From: Roseivirga misakiensis
GTDB lineage: Bacteria > Bacteroidota > Bacteroidia > Cytophagales > Cyclobacteriaceae
Length of the DNA stretch: 64,000 nt
Assembly: GCF_001747105.1 (NCBI RefSeq)
Contig: NZ_MDGQ01000005.1
Span: 1,860,001-1,924,000, forward strand
Direction: 5' to 3'
In this document: positions 54,634-62,419 of the stretch, in pieces
How positions within the stretch are numbered: the stretch's first letter is position 1
Layout of the letters: each line of letters starts with the position of its first letter
Notes under the pieces: generated by a model
Database searches by the model: none
What the model was told of the DNA's origin: nothing
Seen by the model: only the letters and a program-made list of their open reading frames with translations
Made by a program: the position numbers and the translations under genes

Positions 54634-55860
54634 ATGACTAAGCGTACACCGGCACTCGGATTTATTCTCTTTACGGTATTACTAGATGTAATAGGAATCG
54701 GGATCATTATACCGATTATCCCCGATTTATTAATGAACGAACTGGGTGTTCCTACTACAGGCGAAGCTTCACGAATTGGAGGTTTCCTGATTTCAATTTA
54801 CGCCATCGTTCAATTCTTCTTTGCTCCCATTCTTGGCGGCTTAAGTGATCAATATGGCCGTCGTCCGGTTATCCTTATTGCACTTTTTGGGCTTACAGTT
54901 GATTATTTAGTCGTTGCCATGGCACCAACATTATGGTGGCTTTTTCTGGCTAGAATCGTAGCAGGAGTTTGTGGAGCAAGTTTTACCTCCGCTTCGGCTT
55001 ATGTAGCGGATATCAGCGCACCAGAAGATCGGCCGAAAAACTTTGGTATGATTGGGGCAGCATTTGGACTTGGATTTATCCTAGGCCCTGTCGTTGGTGG
55101 TTTGCTTGGTGAAATAAGCACGAGATTGCCGTTCTACGTCGCGGCCGCTATTACTGGCTTAAATTTCCTTTATGGATTCTTCATTTTACCAGAATCTTTG
55201 AGCAAAGAAAATAGAAGAAAATTCGACTGGAAGAGAGCCAATCCAGTGGGTACTTTCAAGAGCCTTAAGAAATACCCATCGCTAAAAACGCTTTTTATTG
55301 CCTTTTTAATCATCTACATAGCTAGTCATGCTGTTCAGAGCAATTGGGCATATTTTGGGAAAGAAGTATTTGATTGGAGTAAGTTTGACATCGGCCTATC
55401 GCTGGCTATAGTTGGTTTTTTTGTGGCAATTGTACAGGCAACACTTATTGGCAGGTTTGTGAAAAAGTTTGGACAGAACAAAACGATCTACATAGGACTG
55501 GCCTTCAATCTGATCGGCTTTATTCTGTTTGCCTTGACTACTGAGGAGTGGATGATTTATGCATTTCTTGCTGTTTATGTAATGGGAGGACTGGCAGGCC
55601 CTACATTGCAAGGGATCATGTCATCAAAAGTTCCAGCAGATGAACAGGGGGAACTTATGGGTGCCATCACAAGCTTGCAGAACCTTGGTAACATTATTGG
55701 TCCGCTTGTAATGACAGGTACCTTTTCTTATTTCGTCTCCCAGGCAGATGTCTATTTTCCAGGGGCGGCTTTTGCATTAGGAGCGCTCTTTTCAATCGTT
55801 AGCGGTACTATCATTTATAAAACCATATCAAAACAAACAGATTCGCTAACTTCATCTTAG
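54634..55860 (+). CDS. TetA-like MFS exporter
   Basis: 408 residues, twelve spans. Family blocks: ITAxxP-type FILFTVLLDVIGIGIIIPIIPDLL, the loop motif GGLSDQYGRRPVIL and the central GMIGAAFGLGFILGPVVGG. This is the TCR/Tet-like MFS group, whose chromosomal members export diverse small molecules; it need not give tetracycline resistance. No tetR-type regulator is adjacent. Confidence 0.88.
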   Translation: MTKRTPALGFILFTVLLDVIGIGIIIPIIPDLLMNELGVPTTGEASRIGGFLISIYAIVQFFFAPILGGLSDQYGRRPVILIALFGLTVDYLVVAMAPTLWWLFLARIVAGVCGASFTSASAYVADISAPEDRPKNFGMIGAAFGLGFILGPVVGGLLGEISTRLPFYVAAAITGLNFLYGFFILPESLSKENRRKFDWKRANPVGTFKSLKKYPSLKTLFIAFLIIYIASHAVQSNWAYFGKEVFDWSKFDIGLSLAIVGFFVAIVQATLIGRFVKKFGQNKTIYIGLAFNLIGFILFALTTEEWMIYAFLAVYVMGGLAGPTLQGIMSSKVPADEQGELMGAITSLQNLGNIIGPLVMTGTFSYFVSQADVYFPGAAFALGALFSIVSGTIIYKTISKQTDSLTSS

Positions 55861-55879
55861 AACCACTTTTTAAGCGATC

Positions 55880-56755
55880 TTGAAGTTAAATATTCGTAAC
55901 GAAACACATCCTCTAAGAGCTGTCATTTTAGGTATTGCTGATGATATGGGACCAGCGCTTGATATAAATCCCGTCAGTAAATTTCACATGGATAATGGTA
56001 GTTACCCTACCGAAGCCATCATAAAAGAGGAACTCTTAACCGTACAGCAAGCACTCGAATCTGAGGGCATTAAAGTTTATCGGCCTGAAAACATTCCCAA
56101 TACGGAGCAAATCTTCGTGAGGGATATAGGTTTTGTTATTGACGAAACTTTTGTTGTTGCGAATATGAAAGAGCCTGTAAGGCAAAAGGAAATTAAAGGG
56201 ATAGAAACGCTTTTAGATGAAATTAATCCAGAATCGATTCTACGTTTGCCGAAGGATGCCACGATAGAGGGTGGTGATGTAGTGCTTTACAATGATCACA
56301 TTTTTGTAGGAATCAGTAAAAGAACAAACAACGCTGGATTCGAATTTATTCGGCAGGCTTTCCCACACAAAAAAGTACATGCTCTGCCCTTGGTTGTAAA
56401 TGACGACCCTGCAACTAATATTCTCCATCTTGATTGTGCGTTTCAACCAGTTGGTACAAGTAGTGCTATATTATATGAGGAAGGGTTCCTGACCACTCCG
56501 GAAATAATCCATGAGTTATTTCAGCCGAATGAGTTAATCCATGTAAACAGAGAAGAAAAACAACGCATGTTTCCCAATATCTTCTCAATAGCCCCTGACC
56601 TAGTCTTAGTTGAAGAGCAGTTTACTGAATTAATAGAAGCATTGCAGAAAAGAGGTATTCGTAGCATTAAAACTCGCTACAGCGAAACCTCAAAACTCAG
56701 CGGGTTACTTAGGTGCTCAACTTTACCGCTATTTAGGCATCACACTACTGGATAG
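55880..56755 (+). CDS. Arginine-deiminase-fold hydrolase (amidinotransferase/DDAH-like)
   Basis: 291 residues from a TTG start. The guanidino-enzyme superfamily pattern is visible: FVRDIGFVIDETFVVANM, the acid in IEGGDVVLYNDHIFVGIS, His in NILHLDCAF, and the C-terminal catalytic Cys in SGLLRCSTLPL. It may cleave arginine, a methylarginine or another guanidino compound. Amidinotransferases and dimethylargininases share this core, so the reaction is not settled. Confidence 0.85.
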   Translation: MKLNIRNETHPLRAVILGIADDMGPALDINPVSKFHMDNGSYPTEAIIKEELLTVQQALESEGIKVYRPENIPNTEQIFVRDIGFVIDETFVVANMKEPVRQKEIKGIETLLDEINPESILRLPKDATIEGGDVVLYNDHIFVGISKRTNNAGFEFIRQAFPHKKVHALPLVVNDDPATNILHLDCAFQPVGTSSAILYEEGFLTTPEIIHELFQPNELIHVNREEKQRMFPNIFSIAPDLVLVEEQFTELIEALQKRGIRSIKTRYSETSKLSGLLRCSTLPLFRHHTTG

Positions 56756-56797
56756 TAACAGCTTTTACCCTTAATCCGTATCTTGCTAAGTACAGGT

Positions 56798-57829
56798 ATG
56801 GAAGTAAAAATAGATGTATGGATAATACTTTTTATAGCGGCTACCGCTCAAGGTATGTTCTTGACATTGATGCTTTTTCAAAGAGCAAAAGGCCGTCAGT
56901 TGGTCTTAGCCTCGCTAATGCTACTATTCACCGTCACCATAGCGTATTACGTCACTTTCTGGACTGGCATTAGCCAACATATTAGTCGACATTTTCAAAT
57001 CATTTTAACGTTTATCTGGCTATTTGGCCCTTTGTTTTATGGCTATGCTCGATCGGAAGTCCAGCATAAGCTACCTAAGAGCTTATGGGTTCACCTGCTT
57101 CCTTTTTTATTGGTGAATATGGCAGTTTACCTGGTGCCATTATTCAATGTTAGCTTTCGTTATTATGGCTTATTTACATCCATTGGATCATTTCATGTCT
57201 TGGGCTATGCCCTGGGTACTTACTGGATGCTGAGAAAAAGTAAAGTCAGCAAAAGCCTTCTTTTAACCTCTTTCTCATTTCTAGGATACGCAATTTGCCT
57301 AATATCTTACTATGTTCTTTCCTGGACTGGCGTATTACAGCTCACTCACGACTATCTGGTTTCAATAGGTATGACTGTCTTTATCTACTTGATCGGGTAT
57401 CGCGGTTTCAAAAACCCTAACCTTATAAACTCGAAACAACCAAACAAATACCAGAAGTCCCTACTGAGTCATCAATCTTTATTAGACATAATGAAAAAGG
57501 TAGACGCCTTACTTATCGATGAAAAGCTGTTTTTAGATGGAGAACTTAAACTCAGTAGTATTTCTCAAAAGACTGGTTTCTCTTCGCACGACATTTCCCA
57601 AGCTATTAATGTGATTAAAGGCCATGGATTTAGTGATTATGTCAACAAAATGAGGGTCGATCAAGCGGTACTTCTCATGAACTCTTCGGCTTACGAGAAA
57701 GAAAAATTGATCGCCATTGCTTTCGAATCGGGATTCAATAACAAAACGTCTTTTCTGAATGCTTTCAAAAAACACACTGGCCGAACCCCCTCAGAATTCC
57801 GAAAATCGATCTATTCACAAGCTTCGTAA
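56798..57829 (+). CDS. Membrane-bound AraC-family transcriptional regulator
   Basis: 343 residues from the ATG at 56798. The first ~215 residues are a seven-span membrane domain (MEVKIDVWIILFIAATAQGMFL), then a C-terminal AraC HTH: LSSISQKTGFSSHDISQAINVIKG and IAIAFESGFNNKTSFLNAFKKHTGRTPSEFRK. This integral-membrane architecture is common in Bacteroidetes and suggests signal sensing inside the membrane. Target genes unknown; the OmpA gene is its downstream convergent neighbour. Confidence 0.9.
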   Translation: MEVKIDVWIILFIAATAQGMFLTLMLFQRAKGRQLVLASLMLLFTVTIAYYVTFWTGISQHISRHFQIILTFIWLFGPLFYGYARSEVQHKLPKSLWVHLLPFLLVNMAVYLVPLFNVSFRYYGLFTSIGSFHVLGYALGTYWMLRKSKVSKSLLLTSFSFLGYAICLISYYVLSWTGVLQLTHDYLVSIGMTVFIYLIGYRGFKNPNLINSKQPNKYQKSLLSHQSLLDIMKKVDALLIDEKLFLDGELKLSSISQKTGFSSHDISQAINVIKGHGFSDYVNKMRVDQAVLLMNSSAYEKEKLIAIAFESGFNNKTSFLNAFKKHTGRTPSEFRKSIYSQAS

Positions 57830-57860
57830 TACAAGTTGAGCTAAATCCTTATAATTCTTA

Positions 57861-57894
57861 ACAAAAAAGGGTAGCTCAACACTTGCTACCCTTT
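57861..57894 (-). terminator. Intrinsic terminator, mainly of the OmpA gene
   Basis: 10-bp perfect stem AAAGGGTAGC (57866-57875) with its complement at 57885-57894 and a 9-nt loop. On the minus strand the stem is followed by a run of U residues, so it ends the OmpA transcript; the plus strand has only three T residues after it. Confidence 0.87.
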
Positions 57895-57914
57895 CAGTTA
57901 AAATCGTAACTACT

Positions 57915-59984
57915 CTATTTACGCTGTCCGTTTTCATCCACGAAGTAAAGCTCTACTCTCCTATTGAAAGCTCTACCTTTGGTGGTTCTATTCGAAGCAA
58001 TTGGCAAGTCTTCGCTAAATGTTTTTACAATGAGCTGATCCTTATTCACCCCTTTGTTTACCAAATAGTTATAAACCTTACTATATCTTCTTGCACCAAG
58101 GGCTACATTGTAAGGGTCAGTACCGTAGGAATCTGTATGACCAGCAACCATAATCCTCAAATCTGTTCTTCTTTTTAATAAGTCAGCCGCTTCATTAAGC
58201 CGCTCAAAGTAACGTTCCTTAATCTCTTGTTTATCGAAATCGAAATAAACGATCGGTAGCTCTATCAATTCCTCTTCAGCAACGACTGGTGCAGCTTCTG
58301 CCACTTTTTCAACGGGTTGCTCCACTGTTTCCGCAGAAACAACCTCTTCTTTCACATCTTCGACCACTTCAGCAGCTGATTCTTCCTCTGGTTCTGGTAT
58401 CACGACGTCTTCCGTTGATGGGGACTCCACTGGGACATTAGTTGGGTCTAAATCGAAGCTATTGATCATCTTGACATAGATTTCCTTGTCATTTCTATCA
58501 CATTCACCAATAAAGAAGTCTTGCTCTATATCAAATTCATCTCTGAAAAGAACTCTAATCGTGTGCTCTTTTTCGTAGACTACCTGACCATTTTGCTCTA
58601 CCCGCAGGGTAAAGTCGTTCTCGATCGGCATGTTCATAGAATAAACACCATATTCGTCTGTAGTGGCCGAATACTCATCTTCCTTGCCCACAACTGAGAT
58701 TTTAGCGTTAGCAAAAGGCGTTTGATTGTCGCAGCCCAATAGCTTTCCCTGAACTTGTGATTTGTTAAATAAAATAACTCGATAGATGTCGTTTTCACCA
58801 TATCCTTCCGGACGACTTGATGAGAAATATGCATTCTTACCGTAAAGTGTAAAGAAAGTGTCGTCAGTAGGTAAATTGATCGGAGCGCCTAAATTTTCAG
58901 GCTTAGAAAATACACCACTTGCCGTGTCCAATCGTGTGCTAAAAATATCATAGCCTCCCATAGAATCGTGTCCTCTTGAAGCAAAATAGAGCGTTCCATC
59001 CCCAGCCACAAAAGGAGCATCTTCATTTAAAGGGGTATTCAATTCTTCAATAGCATATGGTTTAGACCATTTGCCATTATCGAGTTTGTGCACGATGTAG
59101 AGGTCTGAATTTTCGACGTTATTTTCGAAATCAGAGGCATAAATGATCGAATTGCCATTATTGTAGATGAAAGCGTGTGCTTCCCACTTGGAAGTGTTAA
59201 TCGGCAGCTTTTCTCGTTCACCCCAAACACCATTTGCTCCTAGGCGAGACATATAAAGGTCGTCCTCTCTAAAAGTGATTAGCGTACTGTCATTATCCAA
59301 TAGTTGAATAGGCGCATCGAACGTATCATCTGAAGCATACCCTTCCAAAGGACTATCCTTATTCCAATCATCGGTTTCATTCATTTGAGCGGTCATCACT
59401 TGCTCGTAAAAAATCCCATCATCGGATACTTCTCCTAATCCTTGTCGCCTTGCAGTAAAGAAAATACCACGTTGATCGGCCGTCACTACTTGGCTATACT
59501 CTTGCCCAGAAGTATTAACATTTGGGCCTAAATTCTTAACAATGATCTCTTTAGGACTTGCTAGAAGCGTTCTGGCATTTTGAATATTATTAAAAATCCT
59601 GAAATACTCAGATTTCGCATATTCGGCTAGATCGTTTTGCTTCACACGCCTAATGACGCGCTCTGCATCTTCCACTTGCCCGCCAAAAAGATAGGCTTCG
59701 GCATAGGTTACCCAAAAAACTGGGTCTTCCTCCGCAAAAGGAAGTGCCTCTTGAAAAAGCGCGTAAGACTTCTCGAATCTATAGCGTTTTGAATGACAAA
59801 TAGCGGCTAACCATTTGGCTTCATAATTCTTTTTCTTCTTCTTAATAATTGGTTCCAAGTAGCCCAAAGCCACTTCCCAATCTTTTTCATCCATTGCACC
59901 ATAGACCTTATTCAAATTCTGCGCTTGTAATGACATAGTACAAACGGCAAACAAGGCCACAACTAAAAATGCAGATCTTCTCAT
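57915..59984 (-). CDS. OmpA family outer-membrane protein with TPR and PD40 repeats
   Basis: 689 residues, signal peptide ending near SLQAQ (21). N-terminal TPR-like helices (LGYLEPIIKKKKKNYEAKWL), a PD40 propeller (~140-410, e.g. IYASDFENNVENSDLYIVH), a CNA-B/regulatory-like domain (FANAKISVVGKEDEYSATTD), a Glu/Pro/Val-rich linker (520-575) and a C-terminal OmpA domain: PIVYFDFDKQEIK, AGHTDSYGTDPYN, and SNRTTKGRAFNRRVEL. It anchors the outer membrane to peptidoglycan. Such proteins accompany gliding or type IX secretion in some Bacteroidetes; no porP or gld gene is adjacent here. Confidence 0.92.
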   Translation of the reverse strand: MRRSAFLVVALFAVCTMSLQAQNLNKVYGAMDEKDWEVALGYLEPIIKKKKKNYEAKWLAAICHSKRYRFEKSYALFQEALPFAEEDPVFWVTYAEAYLFGGQVEDAERVIRRVKQNDLAEYAKSEYFRIFNNIQNARTLLASPKEIIVKNLGPNVNTSGQEYSQVVTADQRGIFFTARRQGLGEVSDDGIFYEQVMTAQMNETDDWNKDSPLEGYASDDTFDAPIQLLDNDSTLITFREDDLYMSRLGANGVWGEREKLPINTSKWEAHAFIYNNGNSIIYASDFENNVENSDLYIVHKLDNGKWSKPYAIEELNTPLNEDAPFVAGDGTLYFASRGHDSMGGYDIFSTRLDTASGVFSKPENLGAPINLPTDDTFFTLYGKNAYFSSSRPEGYGENDIYRVILFNKSQVQGKLLGCDNQTPFANAKISVVGKEDEYSATTDEYGVYSMNMPIENDFTLRVEQNGQVVYEKEHTIRVLFRDEFDIEQDFFIGECDRNDKEIYVKMINSFDLDPTNVPVESPSTEDVVIPEPEEESAAEVVEDVKEEVVSAETVEQPVEKVAEAAPVVAEEELIELPIVYFDFDKQEIKERYFERLNEAADLLKRRTDLRIMVAGHTDSYGTDPYNVALGARRYSKVYNYLVNKGVNKDQLIVKTFSEDLPIASNRTTKGRAFNRRVELYFVDENGQRK

Positions 59985-60068
59985 TACTGATACATTTAAG
60001 TAATTAGTGATTTAAACCCAATAAAGGGTCAAGCAAAAAACAGTTTGATGGTTAATTCGTGTCGAGGA

Positions 60069-60092
60069 CGTATAAGTGATTATACGATCGTA
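60069..60092. repeat. Palindromic cluster upstream of the OmpA gene
   Basis: A 7-bp inverted repeat CGTATAA/TTATACG (60069-60075 and 60080-60086) overlaps a perfect 10-bp palindrome TACGATCGTA (60083-60092), in the 138-bp gap between the ABC gene and OmpA, both read on the minus strand. It could be an operator. No U run follows, so it is not a normal terminator. Confidence 0.4.
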
Positions 60093-60122
60093 AGTTAAGA
60101 ATTATTATGTAATCGATCTACT

Positions 60123-61094
60123 CTATTGCTTAAACTCAAGAATTTTGTCTCGATCAAAGGTGACATAAATGCTTCTTTCCTTTACTTCTAAAGGTGCAGT
60201 AGAATAAAAATAAATAGCCAAATTCGACGACGCAATTATTGCCTCGTTAAAGTATCTATCACCTATAAATACCGATTTTTTCAGCTCAACTTTCACGCCT
60301 TCCCCTTCCAGGTTGTAAGCACAATATTCTGCTCGAACAAAACAGCTTTCTACATTCAACGCTTTCGAAAAATCATTGATTCGGCCAAAAAATCCAGCAA
60401 TTTCTAAGTTTAGGGGGGAATTATATAGATTTGCCACCGTGTCATTTTGAATCAACTCTCCCTCTGACAGAAACACCATTCGATCTGCAATCCACATAGC
60501 ATCGCGTGTATCATGAGTCACAAACACAAGACTCAACTCTTCAGACTTTATAATATCGACAAGCTCCATTAGTAAGTTCTCTTTCGTGATAGGATCAAGA
60601 TTACTAAAAGGCTCATCCATGAGCAAAAGTTTAGGCTCTTCGGCCAAAGCACTAGCAATTGACAATCTTTGTAATTGTCCTCCCGATAACTCATTTGGTT
60701 TACGATCGGCAAGCGCGGCAATACCACAGAGGTCTAGTAGTTCGGCTGTTCTTTCTTTTTGAAACTGTTTGTCAAATTGTAAGAGTACATATTTCACATT
60801 CTCCTCAACAGTCATATTGGGCTTCAATTGAAAATCCTGAAACACCATTTTAATATCGGGATGCCCAGCTATGAGTTGTTCTTCTGGGTTTTCTAACCTT
60901 TCCCCATTAAAAAACACCTCACCAGTGTCTGGTTTCATTAAACCAGCAATCATTTGGAGTATAGTGCTTTTACCAGAACCACTTTTACCGATAAGTGCTA
61001 ATACTTGGTTTTCTTCCAGGATGAATGACACATCATTCACTGCTCCAAATTGCTCACCGGGGTATGTTTTAGAGATTCCTTTTACTACTAACAT
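60123..61094 (-). CDS. ABC transporter ATP-binding protein (PotA/FbpC-like)
   Basis: 323 residues. Walker A GKSGSGKST at 36-44, Q loop FQDFQL, signature LSGGQLQRLSIA, Walker B LLLMDEPFSNLDP and switch His in FVTHDTRDAM. The C-terminal ~90 residues are a TOBE-like extension (FVRAEYCAYNLEGEGV), as in ATPases of import systems for polyamine, iron or molybdate. No permease or binding protein is next to it in this window, so substrate and partner are unknown. Confidence 0.9.
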   Translation of the reverse strand: MLVVKGISKTYPGEQFGAVNDVSFILEENQVLALIGKSGSGKSTILQMIAGLMKPDTGEVFFNGERLENPEEQLIAGHPDIKMVFQDFQLKPNMTVEENVKYVLLQFDKQFQKERTAELLDLCGIAALADRKPNELSGGQLQRLSIASALAEEPKLLLMDEPFSNLDPITKENLLMELVDIIKSEELSLVFVTHDTRDAMWIADRMVFLSEGELIQNDTVANLYNSPLNLEIAGFFGRINDFSKALNVESCFVRAEYCAYNLEGEGVKVELKKSVFIGDRYFNEAIIASSNLAIYFYSTAPLEVKERSIYVTFDRDKILEFKQ

Positions 61095-61105
61095 TAATCA
61101 CAATT

Positions 61106-61133
61106 CATAAAAAAGGCCACCAAAATGGTAGCC
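61106..61133 (-). terminator. Intrinsic terminator of the sorbosone-type dehydrogenase gene
   Basis: 8-bp stem (61115-61122 and 61126-61133, one G-U pair in the RNA) with a 3-nt loop; on the minus strand it is followed by six U residues. It separates the dehydrogenase gene from the ABC ATPase gene. Confidence 0.85.
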
Positions 61134-61155
61134 TATTGAGTTCTTTATCTACTGG

Positions 61156-62313
61156 CTATTCACCGTAACTTATTCGGTATATACAATGATTAATATCATC
61201 TGAAACCAAAATTGAACCATCAGGCATTTCCATAACATCAACCGGCTTGCCCCAGCCATTGTTCGATGCTTTATCTAACCAACCGTCAGCAAATATCTCA
61301 CTCTTTACCACTTTATCTCCTTCAATTTGGACAAACCTAAGCTGATAGCCTATATGACCAGCTTCCTTACTTCTGTTCCATGATCCGTGCTGTGCCACGA
61401 TCAAATTATTCTTGTATTTCGCCGGAAACATATCGCCTTGATAAAACCTAAGACCTAGTGGTGCTGAATGTGGTTCGTATTTAAATGCAGGTTCAACGAA
61501 TTCGTCTCTCTGCCTTTGATCCCCAAAATCTGGATCTGGAGTATCTCCTTGGTGCCAAAAAGGAAAGCCGAAATGATCACCTTGAGCATTTACATGATTT
61601 AACTCGCAAGCAGGACTGTCATCTCCCATCCAATCTCTTCCATTATCATTAAACCACATATCCCCTGTTTCTGGGTGCCAGGCAAAACCAACCGTATTCC
61701 TCACCCCTTTCACGTATACTTCCATATCAGAACCATCAGGGTTCATTCGTGTAATGGATGCATAAACTTCGTTATCATTTTCCTTGTCGCATACATTGCA
61801 AGGTGCACCAACAGGCACGTATAATTTACCATCGGGACCAAAAGAAATGAATTTCCAGCCATGGTGACCATCTGTAGGGTACTGGTCATAAATAACTTCA
61901 GAAACAGGGTTTTCTAGGTTACTCATGATATCAGCAAACCGATGAATGCGATTTACTTCAGCCACGTAAAGATCTCCATCTTTAAAAACGACACCATTGG
62001 GCATGTTCAGCCCTATCACGATGGTATCGACTTTGTCGGCCACCATATCACCATTAGTATCGGTCAAAGCATATACATTCTTTTGACGCCTATTGCCAAC
62101 AAAAACGGTCTTTCCATCTTCCGTCCTCGCTAAAGACCGTGCGTCAACAATATTTGGAGCATAAATGGAAATTTTAAAGCCTTCCGGTAGATTCACAAGT
62201 GATAGCAGTGAATCGTATTCGGGAAAACTTACTGTGGCTACATTATTCTTATTACATGCCGCAGTTATTGCCATAATGACGACAAATAAGGACACTAGAA
62301 TAGTTTTTTTCAT
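61156..62313 (-). CDS. PQQ-dependent sugar (sorbosone) dehydrogenase-like lipoprotein
   Basis: 385 residues. Lipobox Cys at 20 (ITAAC). Propeller blades: VVFKDGDLYVAEVNRIHRF, FGPDGKLYVPVGAPCNVCDKE, VRNTVGFAWHPETGDMWFNDNG and PVDVMEMPDGSILVSDD. It matches the 'sorbosone dehydrogenase/PQQ-dependent sugar dehydrogenase' family. Cys pair CNVC is unusual and could form a redox disulfide. Sugar specificity unknown. Confidence 0.87.
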   Translation of the reverse strand: MKKTILVSLFVVIMAITAACNKNNVATVSFPEYDSLLSLVNLPEGFKISIYAPNIVDARSLARTEDGKTVFVGNRRQKNVYALTDTNGDMVADKVDTIVIGLNMPNGVVFKDGDLYVAEVNRIHRFADIMSNLENPVSEVIYDQYPTDGHHGWKFISFGPDGKLYVPVGAPCNVCDKENDNEVYASITRMNPDGSDMEVYVKGVRNTVGFAWHPETGDMWFNDNGRDWMGDDSPACELNHVNAQGDHFGFPFWHQGDTPDPDFGDQRQRDEFVEPAFKYEPHSAPLGLRFYQGDMFPAKYKNNLIVAQHGSWNRSKEAGHIGYQLRFVQIEGDKVVKSEIFADGWLDKASNNGWGKPVDVMEMPDGSILVSDDINHCIYRISYGE

Positions 62314-62385
62314 GGTTTAAGATTTGAAACGAAGGTATCAAAATTTCTAAGAGTGGCATTAAAACTATTTTATCAATGGTCCATG

Positions 62386-62415
62386 TTTGATTTGTTTGTG
62401 GGAAGGCTAATTTTG
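62386..62415 (+). promoter_or_regulatory. Canonical Bacteroidetes promoter abutting the ABC-F start
   Basis: TTTG (62386-62389), 18 nt, TAATTTTG (62408-62415), both exact matches. The ATG follows at 62420, only 4 nt beyond the -7 box, leaving no room for a leader. Confidence 0.65.
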
Positions 62416-62419
62416 CGGC

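Noticed and set aside
54634-55860. Tetracycline resistance determinant
   Set aside because: The family is broad, there is no TetR regulator, and base use is like its neighbours; only a TetA-like exporter can be supported.
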